From positions 6,297 to 70,296 of the forward strand of contig DASCNA010000182.1 of the NCBI GenBank assembly GCA_036011305.1: a DNA stretch of 64,000 nt, in the 5' to 3' direction. How positions within the stretch are numbered: position 1 is the stretch's first letter; each line of letters opens with the position of its first letter. A program made the position numbers and the translations under genes. Source of the stretch: DASCNA01 sp036011305. Its GTDB lineage: Bacteria > Verrucomicrobiota > Lentisphaeria > Victivallales > GWF2-38-69. Below are positions 17,188-25,846 of this stretch, piece by piece. A model generated the notes under the pieces. It was not told where the DNA came from, searched no databases, and saw only the letters and a list, made by a program, of their open reading frames with translations.

Positions 17188-20100
17188 CTTTTTTATCTTC
17201 CAATATTTTATTGATTATCTTTGTAAGACTTAATATTCCAACAGGTTTATATAAAACAGCACTAATACCATATTCATTTATTTCAACCTTATTTAGCAAA
17301 TCTGTATATCCTGTCGTAAGAATAACTGGGATATTTAGACCTAGGTTTAATATTTTTTTACTCAATAATAATCCAGTCATTTTAGGCATAATATGATCTG
17401 TAAATATTAAATCTATTTTTTTTGGTTGAGCTTTTAGTATTTTTAAAGCATCTATACCATTTTTAGCACGTGTTATGTTATAACCAAGTTTATTTAAATA
17501 TAAATCAAATAAATTAGCTAATGCTGTTTCATCTTCAACGATTAAAATATTCCATTTTCCATTTATCATAACTTGTTCAGTTTTTTTTGAAGGTGATTGT
17601 ATTTTTGTATCTTGTATTGCTGGTAAATAAATATTAAAAGTAGTCCCGATTCCAATTTCACTGTCAACTTTTATTTTTCCTCCATGATTTTTAATAATTC
17701 CATGAACTACTGATAAACCAAGTCCAGTTCCTTTTCCAATTTTTTTAGTTGTAAAAAATGGCGTAAATATTCTATTCAAATTATCAACTGATATTCCACA
17801 ACCCGTATCAGATATACTTAAACATAGAACAGGGCCTTGAGTTTCTAGTAATTTATTTTTATCTTTGTCAATATTTTTGATATTATTCAGTTTGATTGTA
17901 ATAGTTCCAGGTTTTCCATCCATTGCAGAAGAGGAATTATTACATATATTAATAATCACTTGCTGAATCTGGTTTGCGTTGCATGAAACAATACAATGGT
18001 TACAACTAATATCAGTTATGAATTCAACAGTGCTTGGAATAATAACTCTTATTATAGATAGTGCTTCTTTAATTATGGCGTCAAGTGATATAGGTTTAAA
18101 ATTAAATTTATCTTCTCTACCAAAAATAGAAATATTTTTGACTAACTCAGCAGATCTTGTGACTTGGTTACGTATTTGTTCTAAATATGATTTTTCTTCA
18201 GAAGTCAAATTTTCTTCTTCTTGAAGTAATTCAGTGTAACCAGCTATGACTCCAATTGAATTATTGAACTCATGCCCCAGTCCTCTGGTTAGAGTAGATA
18301 GTGCCTCCATTTTTTGTGCATGAAAAATCTGTCTTTTAAGTTCTTTATATTCTGTTATGTCACTTACTACGCCTTCATATCTCTCAAGCGAACCATCAAT
18401 ATTTATTACAGGTTTAGAATGGTCAAGAACCCATCTTATTTCACCTGTATCTTTATTAACAAGACGATATTCAGAAATATTATTCTTCTTTAAAGCAATT
18501 GCCTCTTGGAAAGCTGATAATACTCTAGCCTTATCTTCGTTATGTAATGACCTTAGCCATATATCAGGTTCCTTATAACACTCTTCAGGACTATACCCAG
18601 TCCATTTTTTCCACTTCTTTGAGATAAATAACACTGAACCTGTTTCATCAGCTTTAGCTGCATAAATAACCTCTGGAACATTATTAATAAACAGATCTAA
18701 TTCTTTATTTTTTTTCTCAAGAGTATTTGATATTTTTTTGTATTCAGTAATATCTCTTATTACAGCAATACCACCGATTATATTCCCATTCATCTCTTTC
18801 AATGGAGAACAGTTTACAGAAACAGGTATTTCTCTTCCAGTTTTAGAAATAATAATTATTTCATTAGCTATATTTTGTCCCTCAAGAGATGCTTTCATTG
18901 TTTCGTAAGTTTTCTCTTTATCTTTTTTAGATGTAATATCTGCAGGTCTTTTTGATAAAAGTTCTTCTCTGCTTTCATAATCCAGCATTGCAACCATAGC
19001 TTGATTTATATCAATAGTTTTACCTTTAGTATCGATTACCCAAAGTCCATCGTTCATATTTGAAATAATACCTTGATAATAAGTTTTAGCTTTAGCAAGA
19101 GCAGTTGAAATTATTTTACTTTCAGTAATATCTCTGGCAATTCCAACAGCGCTCCATTTGTTTTTTATATTTACAGCATTTAAGCTAAGAGCTATTGTAA
19201 TTTTTGAACCATCTTTTTTAATTGCTGGAAGCTCAAGTGTTTTGCCAATAGCTGCACCTTGTCCACCTTTTTTAAACTTACTGAACTTTTCATGATAAAT
19301 TTTAAAAAGTTGTTTTGGGGCTAGAACAAGATGGAGATTTTTACCAATGATTTCGTTTGCATTGTATCCGAATATTGATTTGGCTGCAGAGTTCCAAAAT
19401 GTCACATTTCCAAGATCATTAATCATTATTATAGCATCTTTAGCTGTCTCAGTAATTGTGCGTAATTTTTTTTCATTGACATGAATAATTTCTTCAGATA
19501 GTTTTCGCTCATTAATACGGCCCAATCGCTCAGCTAAGGCATTTAAGAGTAACTTTTCTTCCTCCAAGAATGGTCTATTTTCCATGTAATTAAGTTCAAT
19601 ATTACCAGCCTTGGTTCCATTTATTTTGATGTTTGAGGTTTGTTTCCAGTCGCTGTTGATATAATTCTCACTCCAAAATTCTTTATTATTGATAGTTATC
19701 CTAGCGGAAGCAATTTCTGGATATTGCCAGCCTGAAGGAAGGATTTTCACTACTGCCTGATAAATCTCATCCATAGTAATTCCTTCACGCTCGACAATAT
19801 TGGACAATCCATATAAAGTCTGTAGCTCTTTCATCCTCTCTATGGCACTATTTTCCACTTGTTTACGCCTAGTAATATCAAATCCATATATATTAACATA
19901 TTCTACGTTTGGTAGCGGAACAAAAGTAAAACAATAAACCTTATCATCATACTTAACCTCAAAATTTCTTAAGATGGCACCTGTTTTAATAATTTCATCG
20001 AATGTTATATCCCATGTAGCAGGTATTGTCTTTGAGGAATTTTTATTATCTTTGAATATTATTTTTTGGGCTGGTTCGTTTGCATAAAGTATTTTTCCGT

Positions 20101-20845
20101 CTTTACTTACACGAAGAACAGGGTTAGGATTTTCTGCTGGAAATTTAGCACTATTTTGAATTTCAGTTTTTAAGATATGGGCTTCTACAATTGAAGATAT
20201 CATTTTTGCTGAATAATTAATTTGTTTTTTTGCTAACTTTATAATCTCTTCAGGTATTTCATTATATTTTTCTGATATATTTATTAATATGTCTAAATTA
20301 ATTTTATATTTATTTGAAATCTGCTTCAATTTTTGTATATCTTTTGAAGGTATGCCATAGCCCATATTAATTGCACCTATAACTTCATCCCTTAGAAAAA
20401 TAGGAATAGAGTAAATTCTTATGCCGCCATTACATACTATATCTACAGGTTTTTTTGTTTCTATAGACACTTTTGAGCAGTCTGTCCAACAAGATTCATG
20501 GCAATGCCATTTACCAGAATTCAAAGCCTGTTTGTTATTATCAGTATTACATAGCTTTCTTGATGCAGAGTCCATGTACTTGCACCAGTTTGATGAAAAA
20601 ATTCCAAAAGCATAGTCACCGTTCTTTTCATAGACTGCTGCTGAAGTGTTTATAAGAGAAAGATAGTTTGACATAATCTCTAGTAAAGTATCATATCCAA
20701 CAGCATCCAAGATCAATCTTTCTGTGTTCAATACTGTCAAATCTCCATATTCTGAGATATGTTTAATGCCCAATTCATTAAAAGTTAAACTATCAGTCAA
20801 TATTGATTCTAATGCTTCAAGTTTTGTAATATTATCACTATGCAT
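17165..20845 (-). CDS. Hybrid sensor histidine kinase: PocR, multiple PAS, GAF-like, HisKA, HATPase, receiver
   Basis: 1226 residues, soluble, with no membrane helix. From the N-terminus: a PocR-type sensory domain (about 45-220) with a Cys cluster (GKWHCHESCWTDC and VCNGGIRIYSIPIFL), PAS (about 235-325), a GAF-like segment (about 340-455, LYGLSNIVEREG), three PAS domains (about 465-835), HisKA with the phosphorylated His in LTRGLGHEFNNSIGVIAG, HATPase with NICNNSSSAMDG, DTGCGIS and GKGTGLGLSVVHGI, and a C-terminal receiver with FTDHIMPKMTG and LYKPVG. The PocR cysteines could bind a ligand or metal. The architecture is typical of Deltaproteobacteria-style kinases and suits horizontal arrival with the integrase-linked element. 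It is co-transcribed with the overlapping receiver. Confidence 0.9.
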   Translation of the reverse strand: MHSDNITKLEALESILTDSLTFNELGIKHISEYGDLTVLNTERLILDAVGYDTLLEIMSNYLSLINTSAAVYEKNGDYAFGIFSSNWCKYMDSASRKLCNTDNNKQALNSGKWHCHESCWTDCSKVSIETKKPVDIVCNGGIRIYSIPIFLRDEVIGAINMGYGIPSKDIQKLKQISNKYKINLDILINISEKYNEIPEEIIKLAKKQINYSAKMISSIVEAHILKTEIQNSAKFPAENPNPVLRVSKDGKILYANEPAQKIIFKDNKNSSKTIPATWDITFDEIIKTGAILRNFEVKYDDKVYCFTFVPLPNVEYVNIYGFDITRRKQVENSAIERMKELQTLYGLSNIVEREGITMDEIYQAVVKILPSGWQYPEIASARITINNKEFWSENYINSDWKQTSNIKINGTKAGNIELNYMENRPFLEEEKLLLNALAERLGRINERKLSEEIIHVNEKKLRTITETAKDAIIMINDLGNVTFWNSAAKSIFGYNANEIIGKNLHLVLAPKQLFKIYHEKFSKFKKGGQGAAIGKTLELPAIKKDGSKITIALSLNAVNIKNKWSAVGIARDITESKIISTALAKAKTYYQGIISNMNDGLWVIDTKGKTIDINQAMVAMLDYESREELLSKRPADITSKKDKEKTYETMKASLEGQNIANEIIIISKTGREIPVSVNCSPLKEMNGNIIGGIAVIRDITEYKKISNTLEKKNKELDLFINNVPEVIYAAKADETGSVLFISKKWKKWTGYSPEECYKEPDIWLRSLHNEDKARVLSAFQEAIALKKNNISEYRLVNKDTGEIRWVLDHSKPVINIDGSLERYEGVVSDITEYKELKRQIFHAQKMEALSTLTRGLGHEFNNSIGVIAGYTELLQEEENLTSEEKSYLEQIRNQVTRSAELVKNISIFGREDKFNFKPISLDAIIKEALSIIRVIIPSTVEFITDISCNHCIVSCNANQIQQVIINICNNSSSAMDGKPGTITIKLNNIKNIDKDKNKLLETQGPVLCLSISDTGCGISVDNLNRIFTPFFTTKKIGKGTGLGLSVVHGIIKNHGGKIKVDSEIGIGTTFNIYLPAIQDTKIQSPSKKTEQVMINGKWNILIVEDETALANLFDLYLNKLGYNITRAKNGIDALKILKAQPKKIDLIFTDHIMPKMTGLLLSKKILNLGLNIPVILTTGYTDLLNKVEINEYGISAVLYKPVGILSLTKIINKILEDKKDGKDSNS

Positions 20846-20943
20846 AATAACTCACCTAAAAATTTATCAGTATTTATTGTTTAAATGAATATCTATAATA
20901 TTATTCTTATTCGCTTAAAAAAATATAATCTACTGGTTCAAAA

Positions 20944-21156
20944 TCATATAAATAGAGAATATTTGCTACACATATCGATCAAACATAATTGAGCCTTACA
21001 AAATTCATCGTTCTGAATATCCAGTTCAATCTGGCGCGCCTGGAGTTCATCTAATAGGGCTTTTATATTTTTAGAAGGTATATCTTTGGAAGTTTCTTGA
21101 TCTTTCAATATTAGTTCTTCAGCTTTTTTTCTCAAGTGATTTTTATTAGTGTTCAT
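20944..21156 (-). pseudogene. 5' fragment of a PAS sensor-kinase gene
   Basis: 70 codons: KAEELILKDQ, then KNIKALLDELQARQIELDIQ and NDEFCKAQ. This is the N-terminal coiled leader found before the first PAS domain in many Deltaproteobacterial kinases, where the usual reading is L-L-H-E-L-Q-V-H-Q-I-E-L-E-M-Q-N-E-E-L-R-x-A-Q. It breaks off where the PAS domain should begin (SKYSLFI for the usual S-R-Y-F-D-L-Y-D). It lies about 100 bases upstream of the hybrid kinase in the same direction, so it may be the remains of an adjacent kinase. A functional micro-protein cannot be excluded. Confidence 0.6.
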
Positions 21157-21246
21157 ATTCTAAGCCCCTCTTAGATAGTTATGTAATTATAATACTTAAT
21201 TGATATTATTCTTTCATAATTTTGAATAATTAGACAATCCCTCAAC

Positions 21247-21288
21247 TTGCGACAAGATAATTGACATTAATTATCTTGCCCAACGCAA
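21247..21288. repeat. Two-part imperfect palindrome
   Basis: Inner arms CAAGATAATT / AATTATCTTG pair perfectly around a 6-base loop, and outer arms TTGCG / CGCAA flank them with a one-base versus five-base internal bulge. It lies in the 250-base gap between two divergent small genes and is followed by a T-rich stretch on the plus strand. It could be an operator, a terminator or a mobile-element end. Confidence 0.5.
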
Positions 21289-21407
21289 TTATTTTATTAT
21301 TAATAACACCAGTGCAATAAAACTAAAGAACCTTATATAAATAACAGTATTAAAATGTGCAGGATATATTACATTATAATGATTGATAACAAGCATGAGG
21401 TAACTAA

Positions 21408-21608
21408 ATGAACAAGGAATCATTAATTGAAGCTGGATATTTTTACCATAAAGGCGGTGACTTTTATGGAGAAAAAGACTTATATAGAAATAGAGGTATT
21501 TGGTTTAAACATAATTCATATAAAGAGGAATATATTGGTAAAACATGGGAAGAAGCTAAACTTGATTATAGCAAAAACAAAGTGTTTCGAAAACTTAAAT
21601 CGGATTAG
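21408..21608 (+). CDS. Small protein of unknown function
   Basis: 66 residues rich in Tyr, Lys, Glu and Gly (AGYFYHKGGDFYGEKDLY; GKTWEEAKLDYSKNK), with a TGAGGT Shine-Dalgarno seven bases before the ATG. No signal peptide, membrane helix or cysteine. It stands alone between gene fragments in the accessory region. I do not recognise the family. Confidence 0.55.
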   Translation: MNKESLIEAGYFYHKGGDFYGEKDLYRNRGIWFKHNSYKEEYIGKTWEEAKLDYSKNKVFRKLKSD

Positions 21609-21653
21609 TTAAGGCCAAAACTGACATGAAATATACTATAAAGCATTAACTAT

Positions 21654-21983
21654 CTAGTTATTATCTTTCATTTTTTTTAAAATATCAAGAACTAAAACAA
21701 GTGAGTTATCTTTGACTTCATCAGTTATAACAGATTTAAAAAAATCACATTTATTACAGTTTTCATGTTTATCAGCAAAACTTCCCTGAGATTTGCCTCC
21801 ACAAAAAGTTCCTGTTACAGCCCAACAACAACGTCCGCCATTTATACCTCCATGAATACCATTTGTCCTTATTTCTAAAGCCGAAGGACAGACACCGTAT
21901 TCCTGTTCTTTATTACCGCCAGGTTCTCTTCCACACTTTTTAAATTCCCAACAGTTAAGTTTTTTTTTATTATCTGTATTCAT
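21654..21983 (-). CDS. Two-CW domain small protein
   Basis: 109 residues. The pattern LNCWEFKKCGREPGG, YGVCPSALEI, GGRCCWAVTGTFCGG and CNKCDFFKSV matches the small Cys-rich family known as two-CW domain proteins, found alone or beside signalling genes. Eight cysteines, two directly followed by tryptophan, suggest metal binding or redox sensing, which is inference. It has no signal peptide, so it should be cytosolic. Its placement among two-component genes and fragments supports a signalling association. Confidence 0.8.
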   Translation of the reverse strand: MNTDNKKKLNCWEFKKCGREPGGNKEQEYGVCPSALEIRTNGIHGGINGGRCCWAVTGTFCGGKSQGSFADKHENCNKCDFFKSVITDEVKDNSLVLVLDILKKMKDNN

Positions 21984-22101
21984 AAAGTCATTAATTCTTA
22001 CTTAGAATTTCTATTCTATAGTAATTATTTTATATATAAAATTTCAAATGTTCAACAACATTTCCAATTCTTCAAGTTAATAATATTTTGAGTAATAAAA
22101 A

Positions 22102-22200
22102 GATCATATTCTTATTGTAGATGATACAGAGAATAATCGTATTTTAAAAAGTGTAAAACTTATGCTTTTTCATATATTTTTAAAAGATAAACAACAATAA
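22102..22200 (+). pseudogene. Receiver-domain fragment (start of a lost response regulator)
   Basis: The plus strand has an open stretch with no start codon that reads DHILIVDDTENNRILKSVKL before losing similarity. This is the first beta strand, the acidic pocket and helix 1 of a response regulator. The end overlaps the 3' end of the opposite-strand membrane protein gene by about 40 bases. The phosphoacceptor and all later parts are missing. Confidence 0.65.
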
Positions 22201-22594
22201 AAATAACCCCAATAAAATGGGTCAAATCCCACATCACAACGTAGTTATATATATTTGAGTTAAATAAGTAAAATATGGATATGGGGTTATAGAATGTTAA
22301 AAATAATAAGGAAATTAAGATTGAAACATAAAAAAAATGACTCTTTCTTTCTCTCCTGGCATTGAAAATAATTTTCTTAATTGAAAAATAAATTAAATGT
22401 ACAAAGTAAAAAAATAAAACATAATCTATGATTAAGAAAACTACTCTTGATTCACAAGAAACAGGTAAATAATTATAATTTGAATAACTTAGCTCATCAA
22501 AGAAAATAATATGCGCAAAAGTTAAAAAGAGAAAACAAATTATGACTAATATACTTCCGAATAAGAAAAATAAATTATCTGTTTTGGCTTTCAT
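22160..22594 (-). CDS. Small integral membrane protein, four helices
   Basis: 144 residues with four hydrophobic segments (FLFGSILVIICFLFLTFAHI; VVFLIIDYVLFFYFVHLIYF; FFYVSILISLLFLTFY; VVMWDLTHFIGVIFIVVYLL) and a short basic loop (NARRERK) between the second and third. It is AT-rich like its neighbours. No family is recognised. The 3' end overlaps a receiver-gene remnant on the other strand, so it may have been placed here by the same rearrangement. Confidence 0.55.
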   Translation of the reverse strand: MKAKTDNLFFLFGSILVIICFLFLTFAHIIFFDELSYSNYNYLPVSCESRVVFLIIDYVLFFYFVHLIYFSIKKIIFNARRERKSHFFYVSILISLLFLTFYNPISIFYLFNSNIYNYVVMWDLTHFIGVIFIVVYLLKIYEKA

Positions 22595-22702
22595 ACTGAG
22601 TTAATTATACTGACTCAACTTATAATTTCAATAAATAGCTATATCTATTATTATTTCCTGTAATCATATGGTACAGAATTTATCGAAGGATTGAATATTT
22701 AC

Positions 22703-22752
22703 ATAGCAGAAGCCGGTCAGAAAGATATATACTCGGCCTCTGCTATTTTTTT
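22703..22752 (+). terminator. Intrinsic terminator reading on the plus strand without an obvious gene
   Basis: ATAGCAGA/TCTGCTAT plus an inner GCCG/CGGC form a stem with one mismatch, followed by seven T at 22746-22752. The T-run makes it a plus-strand terminator, yet no plus-strand protein gene lies upstream of it back to 21608. It overlaps the stop codon of the minus-strand chitinase remnant. A small RNA starting between about 22600 and 22700 is one explanation. Confidence 0.7.
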
Positions 22753-23452
22753 ATGGTGTGTATGTTTTGAAAATATTTGTAAATGCCCAGTTGTCACTGA
22801 TATCTTTTCCCATATACCAGAAACTCAGGAAATTAATATTCTTATTGCCATCTGCAAAATCCAGAAGAGAATCGGCATCTGAAGTATTAAACAATCCTCC
22901 TGTATCGTCCTGGATAATCATCGGCGTAATACCTACTTCAGGCTTAAGTGATGTTGGTGTCCATTTTAATGCAGCTATATTTGCAATGGCACTGGAAACA
23001 GAGGACTGTATTAAACTTCCAATATCACCTTTTACACCATAGTCCATAGCCATTAAATTGACTGTATAAATTTTTACATTATTTTTAATAGCATTCTCCA
23101 GTATATCTATTGCCGGAATATTACCTGACTGTACCACAGCTTTAAGATCAGGATAATCTTTCTGAAGTATTGCCAAAGCTTCGTTTCTTAGTGTATTTGC
23201 ATCTGTATCATTTACTGCATATCCCTCTACATCAAAGTCAAACCACATGGGATATACACCTTCTTGATTATAAGCCTTTACGATATTTTCATATAACTCT
23301 GCCAGCTTTTGAGCAGAATAACCGGCTGAATTTGCCCGTTGGGCCAGTGTGGCATTGTACTCACTTTTGCATGCAGTAGCTCCACCGAATGAGAAAATAA
23401 CGTTTCCATCATAATACCTTATCCCATGTTCTTCAGGTTTTTGCTTAAAAAT
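22751..23452 (-). pseudogene. GH18 chitinase lacking its N-terminal third
   Basis: The open frame encodes the GH18 strand-3 motif VIFSFGGATACKSE, the catalytic motif MWFDFDVEG (acid Glu in D-V-E-G), the strand-6 motif TVNLMAMDYG, and a C-terminal NFLSFWYMGKD with the conserved Trp. There is no signal peptide, and the first two barrel strands are missing. In frame, the only upstream ATG (23458, overlapping the preceding stop as TAATG) is followed at once by TAG. The apparent start at 23248 would remove the S-x-G-G strand as well. The catalytic core is otherwise unbroken, so the loss may be recent. Confidence 0.8.
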
Positions 23453-23457
23453 CTACA

Positions 23458-25293
23458 TTAATTAATTCTAGGTATTTTGGGAAGAAAATTATTATTTATT
23501 TCTACAACTTCTCCGAATCTACTTACTTTCAGGCAAACCGATTTATATGGTTCAAAAATAAGATCATATGAATATATTTTATTAAAAAAATATATTTTTA
23601 TATCTTTTTTAACTACATCCCTGCAATAAGATTGTCCGTAAGATATAGGATATTTCAATTCCTTTGTTTTAGGGTTAGCAAAGAAAATAAAAGCATCATT
23701 ATTTGTATGACGTATCCAGAATTCAGGTATGTCGTTACCTGTGATAACAGGTTTTGAATAAATCATACCATGTACTTTTGTATATTTATAAAGTTCATTT
23801 AACAATTTCTTATATTTATCAGTTTTTATTTTCCCAGGTTGTTTAGGGACTTTTTTTAAACAAATCTTTAGCCCTTTTTCTGCCAGTCTCAGGATTTCCT
23901 TAAGAGAACTTTCATCAAGCCATTCTACATCAATATAGAGCTCATTGTATTCAACATTTTTACAAATAAGTTTTCCGGATACAACATCACACTCAGTAAG
24001 TAACTCCATGCTTATCCAGAGAGGATGATACCCCTGAAGCTCTTCAGGAAAACGCTGATATTGTAATTCCCAATAATAAAATGCACTAGGCCGTTCAATT
24101 TTTTTAGGTAAACGATTTTTCATCCAATTGTCTTCCAATGGCAAGTATACAGCAATATTTGTATATGTTGCACCATGAGACATTATTTCAGAAATATCAG
24201 ACATATATTTATTGAAGTCAGGAAGTTCATCTGCAAAACCACTATCAGGTCCAACATGTACTGTGGCATAAAATTCGTTATGTTCTCCTTCAGGATTAAA
24301 AGGCATACCATGCCAGAATATTAGATTAGTTCCGTTTGCAAACATTGCATCGGCCAACAATTTTAGATCTGCAATCTGTTCTTCCTTAATATATGGTGCT
24401 TTAGCCGGATGTGGCAGCCATCCATATGTACAGGTAAAAGTTTCTGAAGATACAATATCAGAATTGCTTATTACAGCTGCAGATGCAGCGAAAGATGAAA
24501 AATGCGGATCAAAAAGGATAGATTCTGTTTCCGGAACATTTGCTGATACATAAGCAGCAAGAAGATCTGTAGGTGCACCATGGCACTGCACTCTAGAAAA
24601 TGATCCTATATCATTACAGTATTCAGTATATGGAATAAAAAATTCATTTAAAATAAATTTAGATAAAAGTTTGCGATAGTCATATCTCACATCTATGTTT
24701 TTATCAATATCTGTTTTATATTCTTCTAAATCATAGGCAAATATTTTTTTAAATTTTTCATCAAATCCATCTGTCCATAAATTGTCGGTAAGAACTTCCC
24801 ATGAATCGCTGAAAATCCCTGAAGTATATCCTTCTTTTAATGCTGGTTTCAATGCAGAAGATATTTTGTCAAAATATCTTTTGAGAGCTTCTTTATCCAT
24901 ATGATTCAATATATATCCCGGACCATTCTCTCTGATATCCCAGGCCCTGTCCAAACGTTGTTCAGATAATCCTGAAAAAGTTTTTGATGCATCTTTCTCT
25001 GAAACAATAGAGCCTCCAAAAGGCCATACTGTTCCCAAAGTAAAATCCAGATGTAAATCAAATTCATTTGCCTTTTTTTTGGTATAGAGAATTAATTTGC
25101 TCCAATCTTCAGACAGCCATTTTACTCCTGACTTTTTTTCAGGTACAGGGTAAATAAAAGAAATTTCAGCTCCGCCAAAATTGTTGTCTTTCATCCATTT
25201 AAGTTGACGCTCAATCTCTTTTTCTTCTATCGGGCACGAAAACCACCACCATCTAGTCATCGGTTTTCTTGTTCTATAATAATTATTCTTCAT
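23458..25293 (-). CDS. GH106-like glycoside hydrolase (alpha-L-rhamnosidase type)
   Basis: 611 residues without a signal peptide. The N-terminus TRWWWFSCPIEEKEIERQL with MKDNNFGGAEI follows the opening barrel strand of GH106-type alpha-L-rhamnosidases (R-x-W-W-x-x-G, E-I-x-x-Q-L, M-x-x-x-G-x-G-G-V-E-I). Other barrel pieces are FTLGTVWPFGGS, FSDSWEV, FSRVQCHGAPTD and SSETFTCTYGW. It is shorter than secreted GH106 enzymes, which often exceed 800 residues, and the C-terminal beta domain looks reduced. A good Shine-Dalgarno (AGGAG) precedes the ATG. It lies behind a consensus promoter and ahead of a truncated chitinase, suggesting a sugar-degradation transcript. Confidence 0.72.
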   Translation of the reverse strand: MKNNYYRTRKPMTRWWWFSCPIEEKEIERQLKWMKDNNFGGAEISFIYPVPEKKSGVKWLSEDWSKLILYTKKKANEFDLHLDFTLGTVWPFGGSIVSEKDASKTFSGLSEQRLDRAWDIRENGPGYILNHMDKEALKRYFDKISSALKPALKEGYTSGIFSDSWEVLTDNLWTDGFDEKFKKIFAYDLEEYKTDIDKNIDVRYDYRKLLSKFILNEFFIPYTEYCNDIGSFSRVQCHGAPTDLLAAYVSANVPETESILFDPHFSSFAASAAVISNSDIVSSETFTCTYGWLPHPAKAPYIKEEQIADLKLLADAMFANGTNLIFWHGMPFNPEGEHNEFYATVHVGPDSGFADELPDFNKYMSDISEIMSHGATYTNIAVYLPLEDNWMKNRLPKKIERPSAFYYWELQYQRFPEELQGYHPLWISMELLTECDVVSGKLICKNVEYNELYIDVEWLDESSLKEILRLAEKGLKICLKKVPKQPGKIKTDKYKKLLNELYKYTKVHGMIYSKPVITGNDIPEFWIRHTNNDAFIFFANPKTKELKYPISYGQSYCRDVVKKDIKIYFFNKIYSYDLIFEPYKSVCLKVSRFGEVVEINNNFLPKIPRIN

Positions 25294-25305
25294 AATAAAC
25301 TCCTA

Positions 25306-25428
25306 TTAAATATTTACAGCAGCGAGCCTCGAGCCTAATAAAAATGAAAAAAAAGTAAACACCCATGCTCTGTCGATTTTTCTTACTTCACTGTTAGATT
25401 GCTGATTTGGCAAGTTTTTCTCTTTCAT
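25306..25428 (-). CDS. Leader-position small ORF (possible transporter 5' fragment)
   Basis: 40 residues: a polar start, then EVRKIDRAWVFTFFSFLLGS, ending SRLAAVNI. It starts about 40 bases after the consensus promoter and ends 12 bases before the GH106-like gene. A basic stretch leading into a hydrophobic helix resembles the beginning of a sugar transporter, so it may be the remains of one. It could also be a real membrane micro-protein. No clear Shine-Dalgarno is seen. Confidence 0.4.
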   Translation of the reverse strand: MKEKNLPNQQSNSEVRKIDRAWVFTFFSFLLGSRLAAVNI

Positions 25429-25473
25429 TTAAAATCACAATATAAAAATTGATAATGATATTAATGATTAAAC

Positions 25474-25502
25474 ATTATATAATTTTGAGTATAATTTGTC
25501 AA
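25474..25502 (-). promoter_or_regulatory. Consensus sigma-70-type promoter for the glycosidase transcript
   Basis: On the minus strand TTGACA (25502-25497) and TATAAT (25479-25474) are both perfect and 17 bases apart. Transcription would start near 25467, giving a roughly 40-base leader before the small ORF, then the GH106-like gene and the chitinase remnant. The rest of the 360-base gap toward the plus-strand lipoprotein gene shows nothing further that I can support. Confidence 0.8.
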
Positions 25503-25653
25503 TTGATTAGTCATTTAATAACTTTTTCTTCATCCCTGCACGATACTTTAGTAGCATTACTTGTAGTTGTTTTGGATTTATTAGTTTTTTGCCACTTTGC
25601 TGTATAATAATAATAGATATAATTATTCTGTATATAGAATAGGATAAATTTGT

Positions 25654-25836
25654 ATGACATTTAACTCTGAGGTTGTAAAAAAAGTAAATTTACCTTCAAT
25701 ATTATTATTGATTATGATATTCTTGTTTATTTCATCGTGTAACGGCAGAATGTTAAGAAGATCACCGCCTGCCTTCATAGCAAGAGAAGGATATAATGAA
25801 TTTAAAGCTCATAAACAGAATAATATAGATCAATAG
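25654..25836 (+). CDS. Small lipoprotein
   Basis: 60 residues with a signal segment (LPSILLLIMIFLFISSC) whose I-S-S-C fits a lipobox; the mature peptide begins CNGRMLRRSPP. Mature length is only about 30 residues, charged and rich in Asn/Gln at the end. An AGGA site precedes the ATG. The next gene starts 10 bases later and also encodes an exported protein, so the two probably form a unit. Function unknown. Confidence 0.6.
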   Translation: MTFNSEVVKKVNLPSILLLIMIFLFISSCNGRMLRRSPPAFIAREGYNEFKAHKQNNIDQ

Positions 25837-25846
25837 AGGAGTTACT

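Noticed and set aside
14041..23000. attR copy of the tRNA-Asn 3' end marking the right edge of the island
   Set aside because: I looked for a second copy of the T-arm/acceptor sequence to the right and found none I could stand behind, so the island is left without a right boundary.
22600..25650. Complete polysaccharide-utilisation locus
   Set aside because: Only a GH106-like hydrolase and a truncated GH18 are present; there is no SusC/SusD pair, ABC sugar importer or full transporter.
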